Positions 47,474-61,299 of a stretch of DNA of 64,000 bases are shown here, piece after piece. The notes below the pieces were generated by a model. The model searched no databases, was not told the origin of the DNA, and saw only the letters and a list, made by a program, of their open reading frames with translations. The stretch's first letter is position 1. Each line of letters starts with the position of its first letter. Source of the DNA: Undibacterium sp. CCC3.4 (GTDB lineage: Bacteria > Pseudomonadota > Gammaproteobacteria > Burkholderiales > Burkholderiaceae_D); the NCBI RefSeq assembly GCF_034347425.1, contig NZ_CP133779.1, positions 2,170,001-2,234,000 of the forward strand. Direction: 5' to 3'. The translations under genes and the position numbers were made by a program.

Positions 47474-48391
47474 ATGACAGTACAAATCAAACGCGTTGGC
47501 GTGATCGGTCTCGGTGCCATGGGTATGGGCATCGCCCAATCTTTATTACGTGCCGGTTTCGAGGTGCATGCCTGTGACGTGCGGCCGGAAACGGTGCAAA
47601 AGTTAGTCGACTCAGGGGCACACGCTGCCGCCACCCCGGCAGCCCTGGCCCCGCAGGTCGAGGCCTTGCTGATCGTCGTCGTCAATGCACAACAAACTGA
47701 GCAAGTACTGTTCGGCGAACATGGCGCGGCTGCCCATTTGGCACCGGGTGCGGTGGTGATTGCCAGTGCCACGGTGGCACCGGAATTTGCCGAAGCATTG
47801 GGTGCCCGTTTGGCGGCACTCGGTTTGCGCTTCATCGATGCACCGATTTCCGGCGGTGCGGCTAAGGCTGCCGCAGGGGAAATGTCGGTCATGGCGGCCG
47901 GTGCACCGGCTACATTCGAGGTTTGCGCCACGTTGTTTGATGCAATTTGTGCCAAGCTGTACAGGCTCGGTGATCAACCGGGCCAAGGCTCGAAGGTCAA
48001 AATGATCAATCAACTCTTGGCCGGTGTTCACATCGCCGCCGCCGCGGAAGCGATGGCACTCGGTATCCGTGCCGGTTGTGATCCCGATGCCCTGTACGAA
48101 GTCATTTCCAACAGTGCCGGCAGTTCGTGGATGTTCCAGAACCGCGTACCGCATATCCTCGCCGGTGATTACCGACCGCTGTCTGCCGTCAATATCTTTG
48201 TCAAAGATTTAGGCATTGTGCTCGACTACGCGAAAAAAAGCGTCTTCCCGCTGCCGCTCTCGGCAACCGCGCATCAAATGTTCATGCAAGCTTCGGCGGC
48301 AGGCTTTGGTGCGGAAGATGATTCTGCGGTGGTGAAAGTATTCCCTGGCATCAGTTTGCCGGTGCCATCCGCAACTGATCAAGCTGCATAA
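47474..48391 (+). CDS. ltnD: L-threonate 2-dehydrogenase-type 3-hydroxyacid dehydrogenase
   Basis: 305 residues. N-terminal Rossmann fold GVIGLGAMGMGIAQSLLRAG, substrate loop ISGGAAKAAAGEMSVMAAG, and catalytic Lys in GSKVKMINQLL. It belongs to the beta-hydroxyacid dehydrogenase superfamily; operon context with otnK/otnC/otnI identifies LtnD, which oxidises L-threonate to 2-oxo-tetronate with NAD. TAGGAG lies 7 nt ahead of the ATG. Confidence 0.88.
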   Translation: MTVQIKRVGVIGLGAMGMGIAQSLLRAGFEVHACDVRPETVQKLVDSGAHAAATPAALAPQVEALLIVVVNAQQTEQVLFGEHGAAAHLAPGAVVIASATVAPEFAEALGARLAALGLRFIDAPISGGAAKAAAGEMSVMAAGAPATFEVCATLFDAICAKLYRLGDQPGQGSKVKMINQLLAGVHIAAAAEAMALGIRAGCDPDALYEVISNSAGSSWMFQNRVPHILAGDYRPLSAVNIFVKDLGIVLDYAKKSVFPLPLSATAHQMFMQASAAGFGAEDDSAVVKVFPGISLPVPSATDQAA

Positions 48392-48402
48392 GGGGAAATA
48401 AC

Positions 48403-49686
48403 ATGGCTGTGTTACTTGGATGTATTGCCGACGATTTCACCGGTGGCACCGACTTGGCCGGCATGTTGGTGAAAGCCGGCATGCGTACCGTGCAATTGAT
48501 CGGCGTGCCGGACGGTCCGCCGCCTGAGGATGTCGATGCCATCGTGATCGCCCTCAAGTCGCGGACCAGTCATCCCGATGAGGCGGTTGCCGAGTCCTTG
48601 GCGGCTTTGCGCTGGTTGCAGCAAGCGGGGGCGCAGCAATACTATTTCAAATATTGTTCGACCTTTGATTCTACCGCGCGCGGTAACATCGGCCCGGTAG
48701 CCGAAGCGCTGATGCAGGCACTCGATACCGACTTCACCATCGCCTGTCCGGCGTTTCCTGCCAACGGACGCACGATTTACCGCGGCTATTTATTCGTCGG
48801 TGATGAATTGCTGAGCGAATCAGGCATGCGCAATCATCCGCTCACGCCCATGAATGACGCCAATTTGCTGCGCGTCTTACAGCAGCAAGTGCAAGGCAAA
48901 GTAGGCTTGGCCGATTACCGCGCGGTCGAGCAGGGTGAAAGTGCCATCGCCGCACGCTTTACCAGCTTACGCGAACAAGGCTGTCGCTTCGCCGTGGTCG
49001 ATGCCGTGTCAGACCGCGATCTGATAGCGATCGGTGCCGCCTGCGCCGATTTGCCTTTGGTGACCGGCGGCTCCGGCATCGCCCTCGGGCTGCCAGAAAA
49101 TTTCCGCCGCCGCGGCTTACTCACGCGACGTGATGTGGCCGATTTACTACCGGCTACCGGCGGCTGGCGCGCAGTGATCTCGGGCAGCTGCTCCGTCGCT
49201 ACTCAACAACAAGTCGCCTACATGCGTTTGCATGCACCGGCATTCCAAATCGATCCACAACAGTTAGCGCGTGGCGACGATGTCGTCAGTGCCGCACTTG
49301 AGTGGGCAGCGGCGCATCGCGATGTCGGCCCTATCCTGTTTTATGCCACTGCCGCGCCCGAGAATGTACGTGAAATCCAGCAGCAACTGGGCGTAGCAGC
49401 GGCCGGGGCCTTGGTCGAGCAAACGCTGGCCGCCATTGCGCGCGGCTTGATACAGTTAGGTGTGGGACAATTGATCGTCGCCGGTGGTGAAACCTCGGGT
49501 GCGGTGGTCAAGGCGCTCGGTGTTTCCGGTCTGCGCATCGGGCCGGAAATCGATCCTGGTGTACCATGGACTACCACCTTACCGAGCGCGCATGACAGTG
49601 GCAGTATGCCGCTGGCCTTGGCGCTGAAATCCGGTAACTTCGGCAGCACCGATTTCTTTCTGAAAGCCTGGAGCAAGCTAGCATGA
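48403..49686 (+). CDS. otnK: 3-oxo-tetronate kinase (four-carbon acid sugar kinase)
   Basis: 427 residues. N-terminal substrate domain GCIADDFTGGTDLAGMLVKAG and C-terminal nucleotide-binding domain VAGGETSGAVVKALGVSGL are the hallmarks of the DUF1537/OtnK family. It phosphorylates 3-oxo-tetronate at O4 with ATP. It starts 11 bp after ltnD (AGGGG SD) and overlaps otnC by 4 bp. Confidence 0.92.
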   Translation: MAVLLGCIADDFTGGTDLAGMLVKAGMRTVQLIGVPDGPPPEDVDAIVIALKSRTSHPDEAVAESLAALRWLQQAGAQQYYFKYCSTFDSTARGNIGPVAEALMQALDTDFTIACPAFPANGRTIYRGYLFVGDELLSESGMRNHPLTPMNDANLLRVLQQQVQGKVGLADYRAVEQGESAIAARFTSLREQGCRFAVVDAVSDRDLIAIGAACADLPLVTGGSGIALGLPENFRRRGLLTRRDVADLLPATGGWRAVISGSCSVATQQQVAYMRLHAPAFQIDPQQLARGDDVVSAALEWAAAHRDVGPILFYATAAPENVREIQQQLGVAAAGALVEQTLAAIARGLIQLGVGQLIVAGGETSGAVVKALGVSGLRIGPEIDPGVPWTTTLPSAHDSGSMPLALALKSGNFGSTDFFLKAWSKLA

Positions 49687-50345
49687 CTGTCGCCATCCAC
49701 AGCCACGCCGAAGAGTCGCGGCAGCGTGAGCAGATCGTCGAATTCGGGCGCTCACTGTTTGAACGTGGCCTGACCGCCGGTAGCAGCGGCAATTTGAGCG
49801 TGCGTTTGGAAGATGGTTGGTTGCTCACCCCAACCAATGCCAGTCTGGGTCGGCTTGATCCGGCCAAACTCTCCAAGCTGGACTGGAATGGCCGCAGCAT
49901 CAGTGGTGATGCGCCGTCGAAAGAAGCCTTTTTACATCGCGCCATGTATCAAAGCCGCGCTGCTGCTGGTGCGATTGTGCATCTGCATTCCACCCATTCG
50001 GCCGCGATTTCCTGCATGTGCGGCTTGAATCATGCCGATTGTATTCCGCCGCTGACGCCTTACTTTGTGATGAAAATCGGCCGATTGCCCTTGGTACCCT
50101 ACCATCGCCCGGGCGACCCGGAACTGGCTGGCGTCATCTCTGCATTAGCGAACAAGCATAGTGCGGTGTTATTGGCCAACCACGGGCCGGTCGTGTCCGG
50201 TTCCAGCATCGAGGCCGCCGTCTATGCCGCCGAAGAACTGGAAGAAACCGCCAAGTTATTCCTGCTGTTACGCGACGAGCCTTATCGCGCGCTCGATACC
50301 CAACAAATCGATGAACTCAAATCAGCTTTCGGGCTCGATCTCTAA
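49683..50345 (+). CDS. otnC: 3-oxo-tetronate 4-phosphate decarboxylase (class II aldolase family)
   Basis: 220 residues. The aldolase-II fold has [14 protein letters not shown], a zinc site HLHSTHSAA and a third metal His in [10 protein letters not shown]. It decarboxylates 3-oxo-tetronate 4-phosphate to dihydroxyacetone phosphate, feeding glycolysis. Coupled to otnK by ATGA overlap. Confidence 0.92.
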   Translation: MTVAIHSHAEESRQREQIVEFGRSLFERGLTAGSSGNLSVRLEDGWLLTPTNASLGRLDPAKLSKLDWNGRSISGDAPSKEAFLHRAMYQSRAAAGAIVHLHSTHSAAISCMCGLNHADCIPPLTPYFVMKIGRLPLVPYHRPGDPELAGVISALANKHSAVLLANHGPVVSGSSIEAAVYAAEELEETAKLFLLLRDEPYRALDTQQIDELKSAFGLDL

Positions 50346-50358
50346 TTCGGAAACTACA

Positions 50359-51150
50359 ATGCCAAAATTCGCTGCCAATCTTACGATGATGTTTACTGAA
50401 GTCCCGTTTCCGCAGCGTTTTGCTGCCGCAGCGGCGGCCGGCTTCCAAGCCGTTGAATTTCTCTTCCCTTATGATTACACGCCGCAGGAAGTAGCCTCAT
50501 GGTTGCAAGAAAATAAGCTCGACAGTGCATTGTTCAATTTGCCACCCGGTGATTGGGCCGCCGGCGAGCGCGGTCTGGCGGCGCTGCCAGGACGCGAAGC
50601 AGAATTCCAAGCCGGAGTCGCTCGTGCCATCGAGTACGCGTTGGCGCTCGGTACCAAGCGGCTGCACATGATGGCCGGACTGATCCCGGTCGGTGCCGAT
50701 CATCAACTGCACAGCGAGGTGTATTTGACTAACTTACGTTACGCCGCCCGCGCAGTGGCTGAGCACGGCCTGACCCTGTTGATCGAGCCTATCAATACGC
50801 GCGACATGCCAGGCTATTTTCTCAATTCGCAAGCGCAAGCCCATGCGCTCAGAACTGCCGCCGGCGAGTCGAACATCAAAGTGCAAATGGATTTCTACCA
50901 TGCGCAAATCGTCGAAGGTGACTTGGCAACAACGCTGAAAACCTATTTCAACGACGTCGGCCACATCCAGATTGCCAGCGTTCCCAGCCGTAACGAACCT
51001 GACGATGGTGAAATCAACTACCCGTATCTGCTGCGCTTGCTCGACGAATTAGGTTACCAGGGTTGGATCGGCTGTGAATACCGTCCGCGCGGTCGCACCG
51101 AAGATGGGCTGGCATGGATGGCTGCCTATCAGCAGGAACGTGCACAATGA
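50359..51150 (+). CDS. otnI: 2-oxo-tetronate isomerase (hydroxypyruvate isomerase family)
   Basis: 263 residues from the ATG at 50359, giving [17 protein letters not shown], the canonical start; the frame is open far upstream inside otnC but that part is a shadow. TIM-barrel motifs [15 protein letters not shown] and [15 protein letters not shown] contain the acid/base and metal residues. It isomerises 2-oxo-tetronate to 3-oxo-tetronate, linking both dehydrogenases to OtnK. Overlaps denD by 4 bp. Confidence 0.92.
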   Translation: MPKFAANLTMMFTEVPFPQRFAAAAAAGFQAVEFLFPYDYTPQEVASWLQENKLDSALFNLPPGDWAAGERGLAALPGREAEFQAGVARAIEYALALGTKRLHMMAGLIPVGADHQLHSEVYLTNLRYAARAVAEHGLTLLIEPINTRDMPGYFLNSQAQAHALRTAAGESNIKVQMDFYHAQIVEGDLATTLKTYFNDVGHIQIASVPSRNEPDDGEINYPYLLRLLDELGYQGWIGCEYRPRGRTEDGLAWMAAYQQERAQ

Positions 51151-52112
51151 AAGTCCTCATTACTGGTGGTGCCGGCTTTCTCGGTCAGAAGCTGGCGCGC
51201 GCATTGTTGGCACGCGGTACGCTGAGCAATAGCCAAGGCGTGCTGCAAACTATCGACCAACTGATTCTGATCGATGTGATCGCAGCACCCGACTTCGGTG
51301 ACAGCCGCGTCAAAGTCGTCACCGGTGACATCACCGATGGCGTCCTGCTGCGCCAACTGATCGACGCTGAGTGTACGTCGATCTTTCATCTGGCCGCCAT
51401 CGTCAGTGGTCAAGCCGAAGCCGACTTCGATCTGGGCATGCGCATCAACCTCGACGCCGCCCGCCTGCTGCTGGACATTTGCCGTGAGCGCGCACACCAA
51501 CCCAAGCTGGTTTTCACCAGCTCGGTGGCGGTGTATGGCGGTACGCTGCCAGACTTGGTACAAGACAGCACCGCCCTCAATCCGCAATCTTCGTATGGTG
51601 CGCAAAAAGCCATCGCCGAGTTACTGCTCAATGATTTCAGTCGCAAGGGCTATGTTGATGGTCGGGTACTGCGCCTGCCCACCATCAGTGTTCGACCCGG
51701 CAAGCCGAACAAGGCCGCCTCATCATTCGCCAGTGGCATCATTCGCGAGCCTTTGCACGGTGAATCATCGGTTTGTCCGGTCGCGCCGGAACTCGGTCTG
51801 TGGTTGCTCTCGCCGCAGCGCGCCATCGAATCGCTGATACTCGGGCATGAACTGCCGGCCGCTGCATTCGGCGTCAGCCGCACCATCAATCTGCCTGGTT
51901 TGGCGGTGCGTGTCAGCGAAATGGTCGCCGCACTCGCTGTCGTGGCCGGTCCAGAGGTGGTGGCACGTATACAGTATCAGCCCGATCCTGCGATTGAACG
52001 TATCGTGCAAAGCTGGCCGAGTGCTTGGGACACGACGCGCGCGCGCCTGTTGGGCTTTTCTGCCGACGAGAATTTTGCCGCCATTATTCGCGCCTATCTC
52101 GCCGACGCGTAG
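51147..52112 (+). CDS. denD: D-erythronate 2-dehydrogenase (extended SDR family)
   Basis: 321 residues from the ATG that overlaps the otnI stop. NAD-binding [17 protein letters not shown] and catalytic Ser-Tyr-Lys residues ([21 protein letters not shown]). In operons of this type DenD oxidises D-erythronate, widening the pathway to erythronate beside the threonate branch of LtnD. Last gene of the operon. Confidence 0.9.
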   Translation: MKVLITGGAGFLGQKLARALLARGTLSNSQGVLQTIDQLILIDVIAAPDFGDSRVKVVTGDITDGVLLRQLIDAECTSIFHLAAIVSGQAEADFDLGMRINLDAARLLLDICRERAHQPKLVFTSSVAVYGGTLPDLVQDSTALNPQSSYGAQKAIAELLLNDFSRKGYVDGRVLRLPTISVRPGKPNKAASSFASGIIREPLHGESSVCPVAPELGLWLLSPQRAIESLILGHELPAAAFGVSRTINLPGLAVRVSEMVAALAVVAGPEVVARIQYQPDPAIERIVQSWPSAWDTTRARLLGFSADENFAAIIRAYLADA

Positions 52113-52251
52113 AGTGAAATTGAGAGTAGCGCTTCCAGAATCGGCAGTGTGAGTACGCGTCAAGCTGAAATGTAAGAAAATACATGTAGCGCCGACTGAT
52201 CTGAGTATCAGTTTGCGCATATATATAGAAGCACATTTCAAGGAGCCTCAC

Positions 52252-52803
52252 ATGACACAAACGACGACACAAACGACGATGGAAGTCGCCACCCTCGGTG
52301 GCGGATGTTTTTGGTGCCTCGATGCGGTGTATCGGCAAATCCGCGGCATCCACAGCGTAGTCTCCGGTTATGCCGGCGGCAGTGTCGATACGCCGAGTTA
52401 CGAACAAATATGTACCGGACGCACCGGCCATGCCGAAGTAGTGCGCCTGACCTATGATGCCAGCATCATCAGCTACCGCGATCTGCTCGAGATCTTTTTC
52501 ACTATCCATGACCCGACTACCTTGAACCGTCAGGGTAATGATGTCGGTAGCCAGTATCGTTCGGTGATCTATTTTCACGACGATGCCCAACGCGCCATCG
52601 CCGCAGAACTGATCGGCACCACGGCGGAACTGTGGGATGCACCGGTCGTTACCGAACTCACGCCGGTGCCGCGCTTCTATACAGCTGAAACCTACCACCA
52701 AGATTATTTCCGCCAAAATCCGCAGCAAGGCTATTGTTCTTATGTCGTGCAACCGAAAGTCGCTAAGGCGCGCAAGGCATTTGCGACCAAGTGGCTGGCG
52801 TGA
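52252..52803 (+). CDS. msrA: Peptide methionine-(S)-sulfoxide reductase
   Basis: 183 residues from an ATG after AAGGAG at 7 nt. Catalytic motif GGGCFWCLDAVY with the nucleophilic Cys; other conserved blocks are VVSGYAGG, YEQICTGRTGHAEVV and QYRSVIYFH. It reduces methionine S-sulfoxide in proteins using thioredoxin. There is no msrB next to it. It is separated from denD by 139 bp and likely has its own promoter. Confidence 0.96.
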   Translation: MTQTTTQTTMEVATLGGGCFWCLDAVYRQIRGIHSVVSGYAGGSVDTPSYEQICTGRTGHAEVVRLTYDASIISYRDLLEIFFTIHDPTTLNRQGNDVGSQYRSVIYFHDDAQRAIAAELIGTTAELWDAPVVTELTPVPRFYTAETYHQDYFRQNPQQGYCSYVVQPKVAKARKAFATKWLA

Positions 52804-52806
52804 TTT

Positions 52807-52865
52807 AAAATAATATAAATTATTTACCCTATCTACTTGCGCTGCCCGCCTGCGCTTGCTATAGT
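52807..52865 (+). promoter_or_regulatory. rRNA operon promoter P1 with AT-rich UP element
   Basis: An A/T-only tract at 52807-52828 (UP-element-like), then -35 TTGCGC (52837-52842), a 17-nt spacer and -10 TATAGT (52860-52865). About 400 bp upstream of mature 16S. Confidence 0.65.
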
Positions 52866-52959
52866 CCTACTCCCGCTGACGAGTGCAGCGAGATAGCAAC
52901 AAGGCAAGCGTCTTACCCCGGCAATGTTTGAATAAAACGGCGTCAAGTAAAACAGGGTG

Positions 52960-52988
52960 TTGACAGTCAAGCGCAAATGCCTCATAAT
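52960..52988 (+). promoter_or_regulatory. rRNA operon promoter P2
   Basis: -35 TTGACA (52960-52965), 17-nt spacer, -10 CATAAT (52983-52988). This is the proximal promoter of the tandem pair. Confidence 0.75.
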
Positions 52989-53060
52989 CTCGTTTCTCTG
53001 CTGCTGACGAACACAACGCTTCGTAGCAAACCTCGCAAGAGGAAGCGGAAAAGAATACGG

Positions 53061-53098
53061 TTCTTTAACAATTAACAGTCAATAAATGTGAGCACTTG
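53061..53098 (+). promoter_or_regulatory. boxA antitermination site and 5' strand of the 16S processing stem
   Basis: TTCTTTAACA (53061-53070) is the boxA core. From 53071 on, TTAACAGTCAATAAA and GTGAGCACTT pair with the region 54824-54850 downstream of 16S (GTTCAC...TTTATTGACTGTTAA), forming the long RNase III stem that releases pre-16S. Confidence 0.8.
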
Positions 53099-53271
53099 AT
53101 GAAAGCGCACCGAACAAATTTATTTGTTCGGCATGCTTAAAAAATATCAAATGCTTCACAAGAAATAAAATAGGAAAATCATTTAGCAATAGATGATGGA
53201 ACTGTCAGTATTTTGAGTGAGCGATCTGTCGGCAACGACAGAGTTCAGAAATGAACACAAAAACAGAGATT

Positions 53272-54808
<1,537 letters not shown>

Positions 54809-55015
54809 GAGTAGCGCCGTAGTTGAGTGTTCACTTTTATTGACTGTTAAATTAAATAACGAGAAAAGCTTGGTAGTGATACCAGGGAAGCCAGTTATTC
54901 CTCAGTAAGCGTCGCGAGCGCTTCAAGGTTCAATCCAGAAGCGCAGTCGTACTTCGGTACGACGAGCATCGGAGATTGAAGATTGAAGTGCGCAGTAGCT
55001 TAATGAGGTATAAGA

Positions 55016-55091
55016 GGGGGATTAGCTCAGCTGGGAGAGCACCTGCTTTGCAAGCAGGGGGTCGTCGGTTCGATCCCGTCATCCTCCACCA
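55016..55091 (+). tRNA. tRNA-Ala (TGC)
   Basis: 76 nt with acceptor GGGGGAT/ATCCTCC, anticodon loop TTTGCAA with anticodon TGC at 55049-55051, T-arm GGTTCGATCCC and encoded CCA. It is the first tRNA of the 16S-23S spacer. Confidence 0.97.
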
Positions 55092-55113
55092 GTATTAGTC
55101 AATGCAGATAAGC

Positions 55114-55190
55114 GGGTCTGTAGCTCAGTTGGTTAGAGCACCGTGTTGATAACGCGGGGGTCGTTGGTTCGAGCCCAACCAGACCCACCA
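55114..55190 (+). tRNA. tRNA-Ile (GAT)
   Basis: 77 nt with acceptor GGGTCTG/CAGACCC, anticodon loop TTGATAA with anticodon GAT at 55148-55150, and encoded CCA. It follows tRNA-Ala by 22 nt; the Ala-Ile order is the reverse of the usual Ile-Ala. Confidence 0.97.
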
Positions 55191-55282
55191 AGAAATAGCA
55201 AACCTAAGTCAGCGAATGAGTAAGACGCAGAGATTTAGGTTTGATCTTTCAAAGCGAAAGTCAGAGTAATAAGTAGTATCTC

Positions 55283-55311
55283 GTTCTTTAACAATTTAGA
55301 AGAAGTAAAGT
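55283..55311 (+). promoter_or_regulatory. Second boxA and 5' strand of the 23S processing stem
   Basis: GTTCTTTAACA repeats the boxA element; the following TTTAGAAGAAGTAAAGT (55295-55311) pairs with ACTTTACTTCTTCTGAA at 58577-58593 after 23S, forming the RNase III stem. Confidence 0.75.
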
Positions 55312-55601
55312 AGAAATAATCAAATTATTTCTGTAAAGGATAACATCGGAAGATGTTGTCGTTCGGTATGACGACAGTCATGCTGGATAATTTATGGAAG
55401 GGTTATGATTGTATCGAAACAAACAATGTATTAAAAAGAGTTTGATCAAAAGCAGCCGAAAGGCAGTTTTAGAAAAAAATAAATTCTTGAGATACGGCAA
55501 ACGCTAAAGTAATACTCATAAGTAGTAAAGAACTATAACCGCTTTCTGGCGATGAACCTGGTTTCAGCAATGAAACGAGACGCCAGAAGCTAAAGTTATA
55601 G

Positions 55602-58476
<2,875 letters not shown>

Positions 58477-58647
58477 TATAACCTTAGCAGGTATAGGCTA
58501 CGAGTGAGTTAATGAAGTGTTTGCCGAAAATGTTCGGTACAAATCATAACCAAAAAAAAATAACAAGATTATTAAGACTTTACTTCTTCTGAATTGGATT
58601 GATTGCGTGCCTCAGAGTAAGGAGGTACACAATGAATCAACAAGTTA

Positions 58648-58763
58648 TGCCTGATGACCATAGCTAGTCGGCCCCACCCCTTCCCATCCCGAACAGGACC
58701 GTGAAACGACTACGCGCCAATGATAGTGCTGCAACCAGTGTGAAAGTAGGTTATCGTCAGGCT
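58648..58763 (+). rRNA. rrf: 5S ribosomal RNA
   Basis: Terminal helix TGCCTGATGAC / GTCAGGC; internal CCCATCCCGAAC is the universal loop. About 116 nt. Confidence 0.95.
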
Positions 58764-58775
58764 TCTATTCTGCAT

Positions 58776-58814
58776 GCCCCCGTTCTCTTGTGAGAGCGGG
58801 GGTTTTGCTTTTGT
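58776..58814 (+). terminator. rRNA operon terminator
   Basis: GC-rich hairpin CCCCCG-TTCTC / GAGAG-CGGGGG with a short loop followed by TTTTGCTTTT, 13 bp after 5S. Confidence 0.9.
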
Positions 58815-58976
58815 GCGAACGGTTTGTGGCGTGCTCAAGCGCTCAATTCGGCATTTAAAAAATTGCCCTTGATCGACGTTCCCACTCTGAAGGCACTAGC
58901 GTGCCTAGTGATGTATTGAGTGTTGGAAATATTAGGCATAGGCAGCTCCATATGCTTGTCTTAAAATGCTGCCAGT
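58815..58976. other. Intergenic stretch after the rRNA operon
   Basis: No gene, RNA or clear regulatory structure seen between the rrn terminator and the left edge of repeat copy C. Confidence 0.6.
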
Positions 58977-59100
58977 AACAACTTAATGGATCGTCGCAAG
59001 CGACGATTAAAGTGGCCCCCTAAGTCCAGACAATTATTCAAAGAGTTTAAGATAGTGCCTGTTTCTGCCACAGCTGCGCGGCGCTGCCCCGTTATTCGCA

Positions 59101-60012
59101 CTACATCACTACCGTGCTTTTCTTTTCTATCATTTTTGAATCAGGCAGTTCAGTACCAAATTTGTTTACGATCTTGGCACCGCCGCCCACGCCTGATCGA
59201 TACACGGTTTCCGGCGTTTGATAACCCAATGATTGATGTTTACGTTCAGCGTTGTAGAACATAAAATAGTTCGCCAAGCCGATCACCAACTCCGGCATAC
59301 TTTCATGCTTTTTCAAATACACTTCTTCATATTTCACACTGCGCCATAGACGCTCAACAAAAATATTATCCAACGCCCGACCGCGACCGTCCATACTGAT
59401 TTTGATGCCGTTTCTAAGCAGCAGCCCAGTAAAGGCCTGGCTGGTAAACTGCGCACCCTGATCGGTATTAAAAATCTCCGGCGTTCCATACCATTTTATG
59501 GCTTCTTCCAAGCAGTCCACGCAAAACCCCGCATCCATCGTGTTCGACAACCGCCAAGACAGCACCTTCCGGCTATACCAGTCAACGATCGCCACCAGAT
59601 ACACAAAACCCCGCGGCAGCCTGATGAATGTGATGTCTGTACTCCAGACCATATTTGGTCGAGTGACATCGATACCTCTCAGTAAGTACGGGTAAATCTT
59701 GTTCTGCGGATGCGCTTTACTGGTGTTGGGGCCTGGGGCCATACCTGCCAATCCCAGTTGCTGCATCAGCCTCTGTACGCGCTTGCGGTTCACTGCATGG
59801 CCACAGTCTCGCAAGTAATGCGTCATGCGTCGCGTGCCGTAAAATGGATGTCTGGTGTATTCCTCGTCAAGCAATTGCAACAGCAAACTATCAAACGGAT
59901 TGATCTCTTCTTGCAAGCGCTTTTTCTTGTCGTACACGACCGAGCGCGTGACTGAAACGAGACGGCATTGTGTGGCGATTGAAAGGGCAGAGAGCGGCTC
60001 TACCCACTGCAA
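59101..60012 (-). CDS. IS3-family transposase OrfB
   Basis: The visible ATG-started frame is 303 residues; the reading frame continues upstream into the orfA end and is expected to be made as an OrfAB fusion by -1 frameshifting at the A-run near 60045-60055. DDE core: STDITFIRLP, FNTDQGAQFTS and IFVERLWRSV. HTH_21-like region YGTRRMTHYLRDCG. Intact. Confidence 0.93.
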   Translation of the reverse strand: MQWVEPLSALSIATQCRLVSVTRSVVYDKKKRLQEEINPFDSLLLQLLDEEYTRHPFYGTRRMTHYLRDCGHAVNRKRVQRLMQQLGLAGMAPGPNTSKAHPQNKIYPYLLRGIDVTRPNMVWSTDITFIRLPRGFVYLVAIVDWYSRKVLSWRLSNTMDAGFCVDCLEEAIKWYGTPEIFNTDQGAQFTSQAFTGLLLRNGIKISMDGRGRALDNIFVERLWRSVKYEEVYLKKHESMPELVIGLANYFMFYNAERKHQSLGYQTPETVYRSGVGGGAKIVNKFGTELPDSKMIEKKSTVVM

Positions 60013-60020
60013 TCGTTCCG

Positions 60021-60314
60021 TTACAGGCTGATCCCTGACTTTTTTTTAAGCCAATCGAGTTCCATATTCAGTTGCCCAATTTTGGCATAGAGACGGTCTG
60101 GGTCGTTCTGTGTGCTGGCCGGTTTCGGACCGCGCTTACCTTCAAACAGACTGCCTGCATTTTCCAGTAATTCTTTCTTCCACTGGCTAACCTGCGTCGG
60201 ATGCACCCCGAACTCTTGGGCGATCTGATTGATCGTCTTTTCGCCTTTGATTGCCTCAACTGCTACCTTGGCTTTTTGTGCGCCGCTAAATATTTTTCTC
60301 TTATTTTCACTCAT
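60021..60314 (-). CDS. IS3-family transposase OrfA
   Basis: 97 residues with a helix-turn-helix (KAKVAVEAIKGEKTINQIAQ ... VHPTQVSQWKKEL) and a C-terminal coiled segment ending DWLKKKSGISL. The run of adenines coding KKK is the likely slippery site for OrfAB production. Intact. Confidence 0.93.
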   Translation of the reverse strand: MSENKRKIFSGAQKAKVAVEAIKGEKTINQIAQEFGVHPTQVSQWKKELLENAGSLFEGKRGPKPASTQNDPDRLYAKIGQLNMELDWLKKKSGISL

Positions 60315-60792
60315 GGTCTGCCTCGTCTCTTTTCGACAGACACTAGTTTAAACTGTTGTCCGGATATGTGGATCCACTATACATGGAAAAGACCCTGGAA
60401 GGGGTTTGCATCCCCTCCCATCGCGTCGCTCCTTCGTCGCTCACCGGCCAAAAGAGGCTGTCGCAAAAGCCTGATGGACGTTTTTTACACCTGAAACACC
60501 GCATACCTCGTCATTCCCGCATGCCACAGCCTCGTCATTCCCGCATGTTTTTGGCGGGAACCCAGCGTCGTTTTTTACACTGAAAAATGCCACAATTTCT
60601 GGCATTTTCAGTTAAGCACGAACGCCGCTGGGTTCCTGCCAAAAGCGCGCAGGAATGACGTGGCCACCAGTTAGGGTAATGATACCGACTCAATACCCTT
60701 TTGCGACAGCCTCTGAAGGCCGGGGTTTCAAACCCTAGTCAGATTTTTGATGAAAAATATTTATTTTTTTATCTTTTAAAAATTGCCCGTTT

Positions 60793-61299
60793 TCATTTCG
60801 ACATTTCGCTTGTTTGCGCTCCCGTGTACGGCCGCGTCGCGTAGGCCAATAGTAAAAAGGCTACTGCAGAACCTATCCAATAATCGATCGGGGTACCCCA
60901 CAACCAGTGATGATGCCAAGTCACGGTCGCTTGGTTGAAGTGTTCCCAACCCCAGGCCGGGTTCATCACGAACCACATGCAATCTTCAATGATCCAGAAC
61001 ACGATGCCAGCGGCAAACACGCGTGCTTCGGTGCGCCAACTCCATGGCTGGGTAAGAAAAAACGGAAAGTGGAAAAACAGGGCGATGAAGGGAAATACCC
61101 AGGCATGGTAGCCGGTCATCGCGCGTCCACCCCAGAACAGATCGAGCAACCAGTGTTTTTGTATGCGCCAGGTCGGCAAATTGGCCCCCCAACCGGCGGC
61201 ACCCTCGATTTGAATTTCCACCTGGGCAAAAAAAATCGCGAGTACCGCGACATAGGAGAGCATGAACAGGCTGGCTCGGAAGGAAGTGTGAGGCTTCAT
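60793..61299 (-). CDS. Conserved-looking integral membrane protein of unknown function
   Basis: 168 residues with four hydrophobic helices and many Trp/His residues (TWHHHWLWGTPIDYW; EDCMWFVMNPAWGW). Its start overlaps the glycosyltransferase stop by 4 bp (ATGA), so the two are coupled and may act together in lipid or envelope glycosylation. Trp-rich periplasmic loops hint at a lipid- or metal-facing role, but no family was recognised. Confidence 0.75.
   Translation of the reverse strand: MKPHTSFRASLFMLSYVAVLAIFFAQVEIQIEGAAGWGANLPTWRIQKHWLLDLFWGGRAMTGYHAWVFPFIALFFHFPFFLTQPWSWRTEARVFAAGIVFWIIEDCMWFVMNPAWGWEHFNQATVTWHHHWLWGTPIDYWIGSAVAFLLLAYATRPYTGAQTSEMSK

Larger units (their letters stand above)
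59008..60382 (-). mobile_element. IS3-family insertion sequence in repeat copy C
   Basis: The ends are imperfect inverted repeats: the left reads TAAAGTGG then TCCAGACAA, the right in reverse TATAGTGG then TCCGGACAA. It carries orfA and orfB on the minus strand. Comparison with copy B places it between GACGAT and GGAAAAG; a target duplication is not clear (GAT versus CAT at the two edges). A different element from the IS at 33.7 kb. Confidence 0.85.
58977..60753 (+). repeat. Composite repeat copy C, split by an IS3-family element
   Basis: Left edge CAACTTAATGG and palindrome ATCGTCGCAAGCGACGAT at 58977-59007; after the IS the left flank continues at about 60383 (ATGGAAAAGACC), core 60454-60713, then right flank to 60753. 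Flanks have the same orientation as copy B, but the core is inverted relative to B. The core also carries an internal duplication of a CTCGTCATTCCCGCATG unit. Confidence 0.9.
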
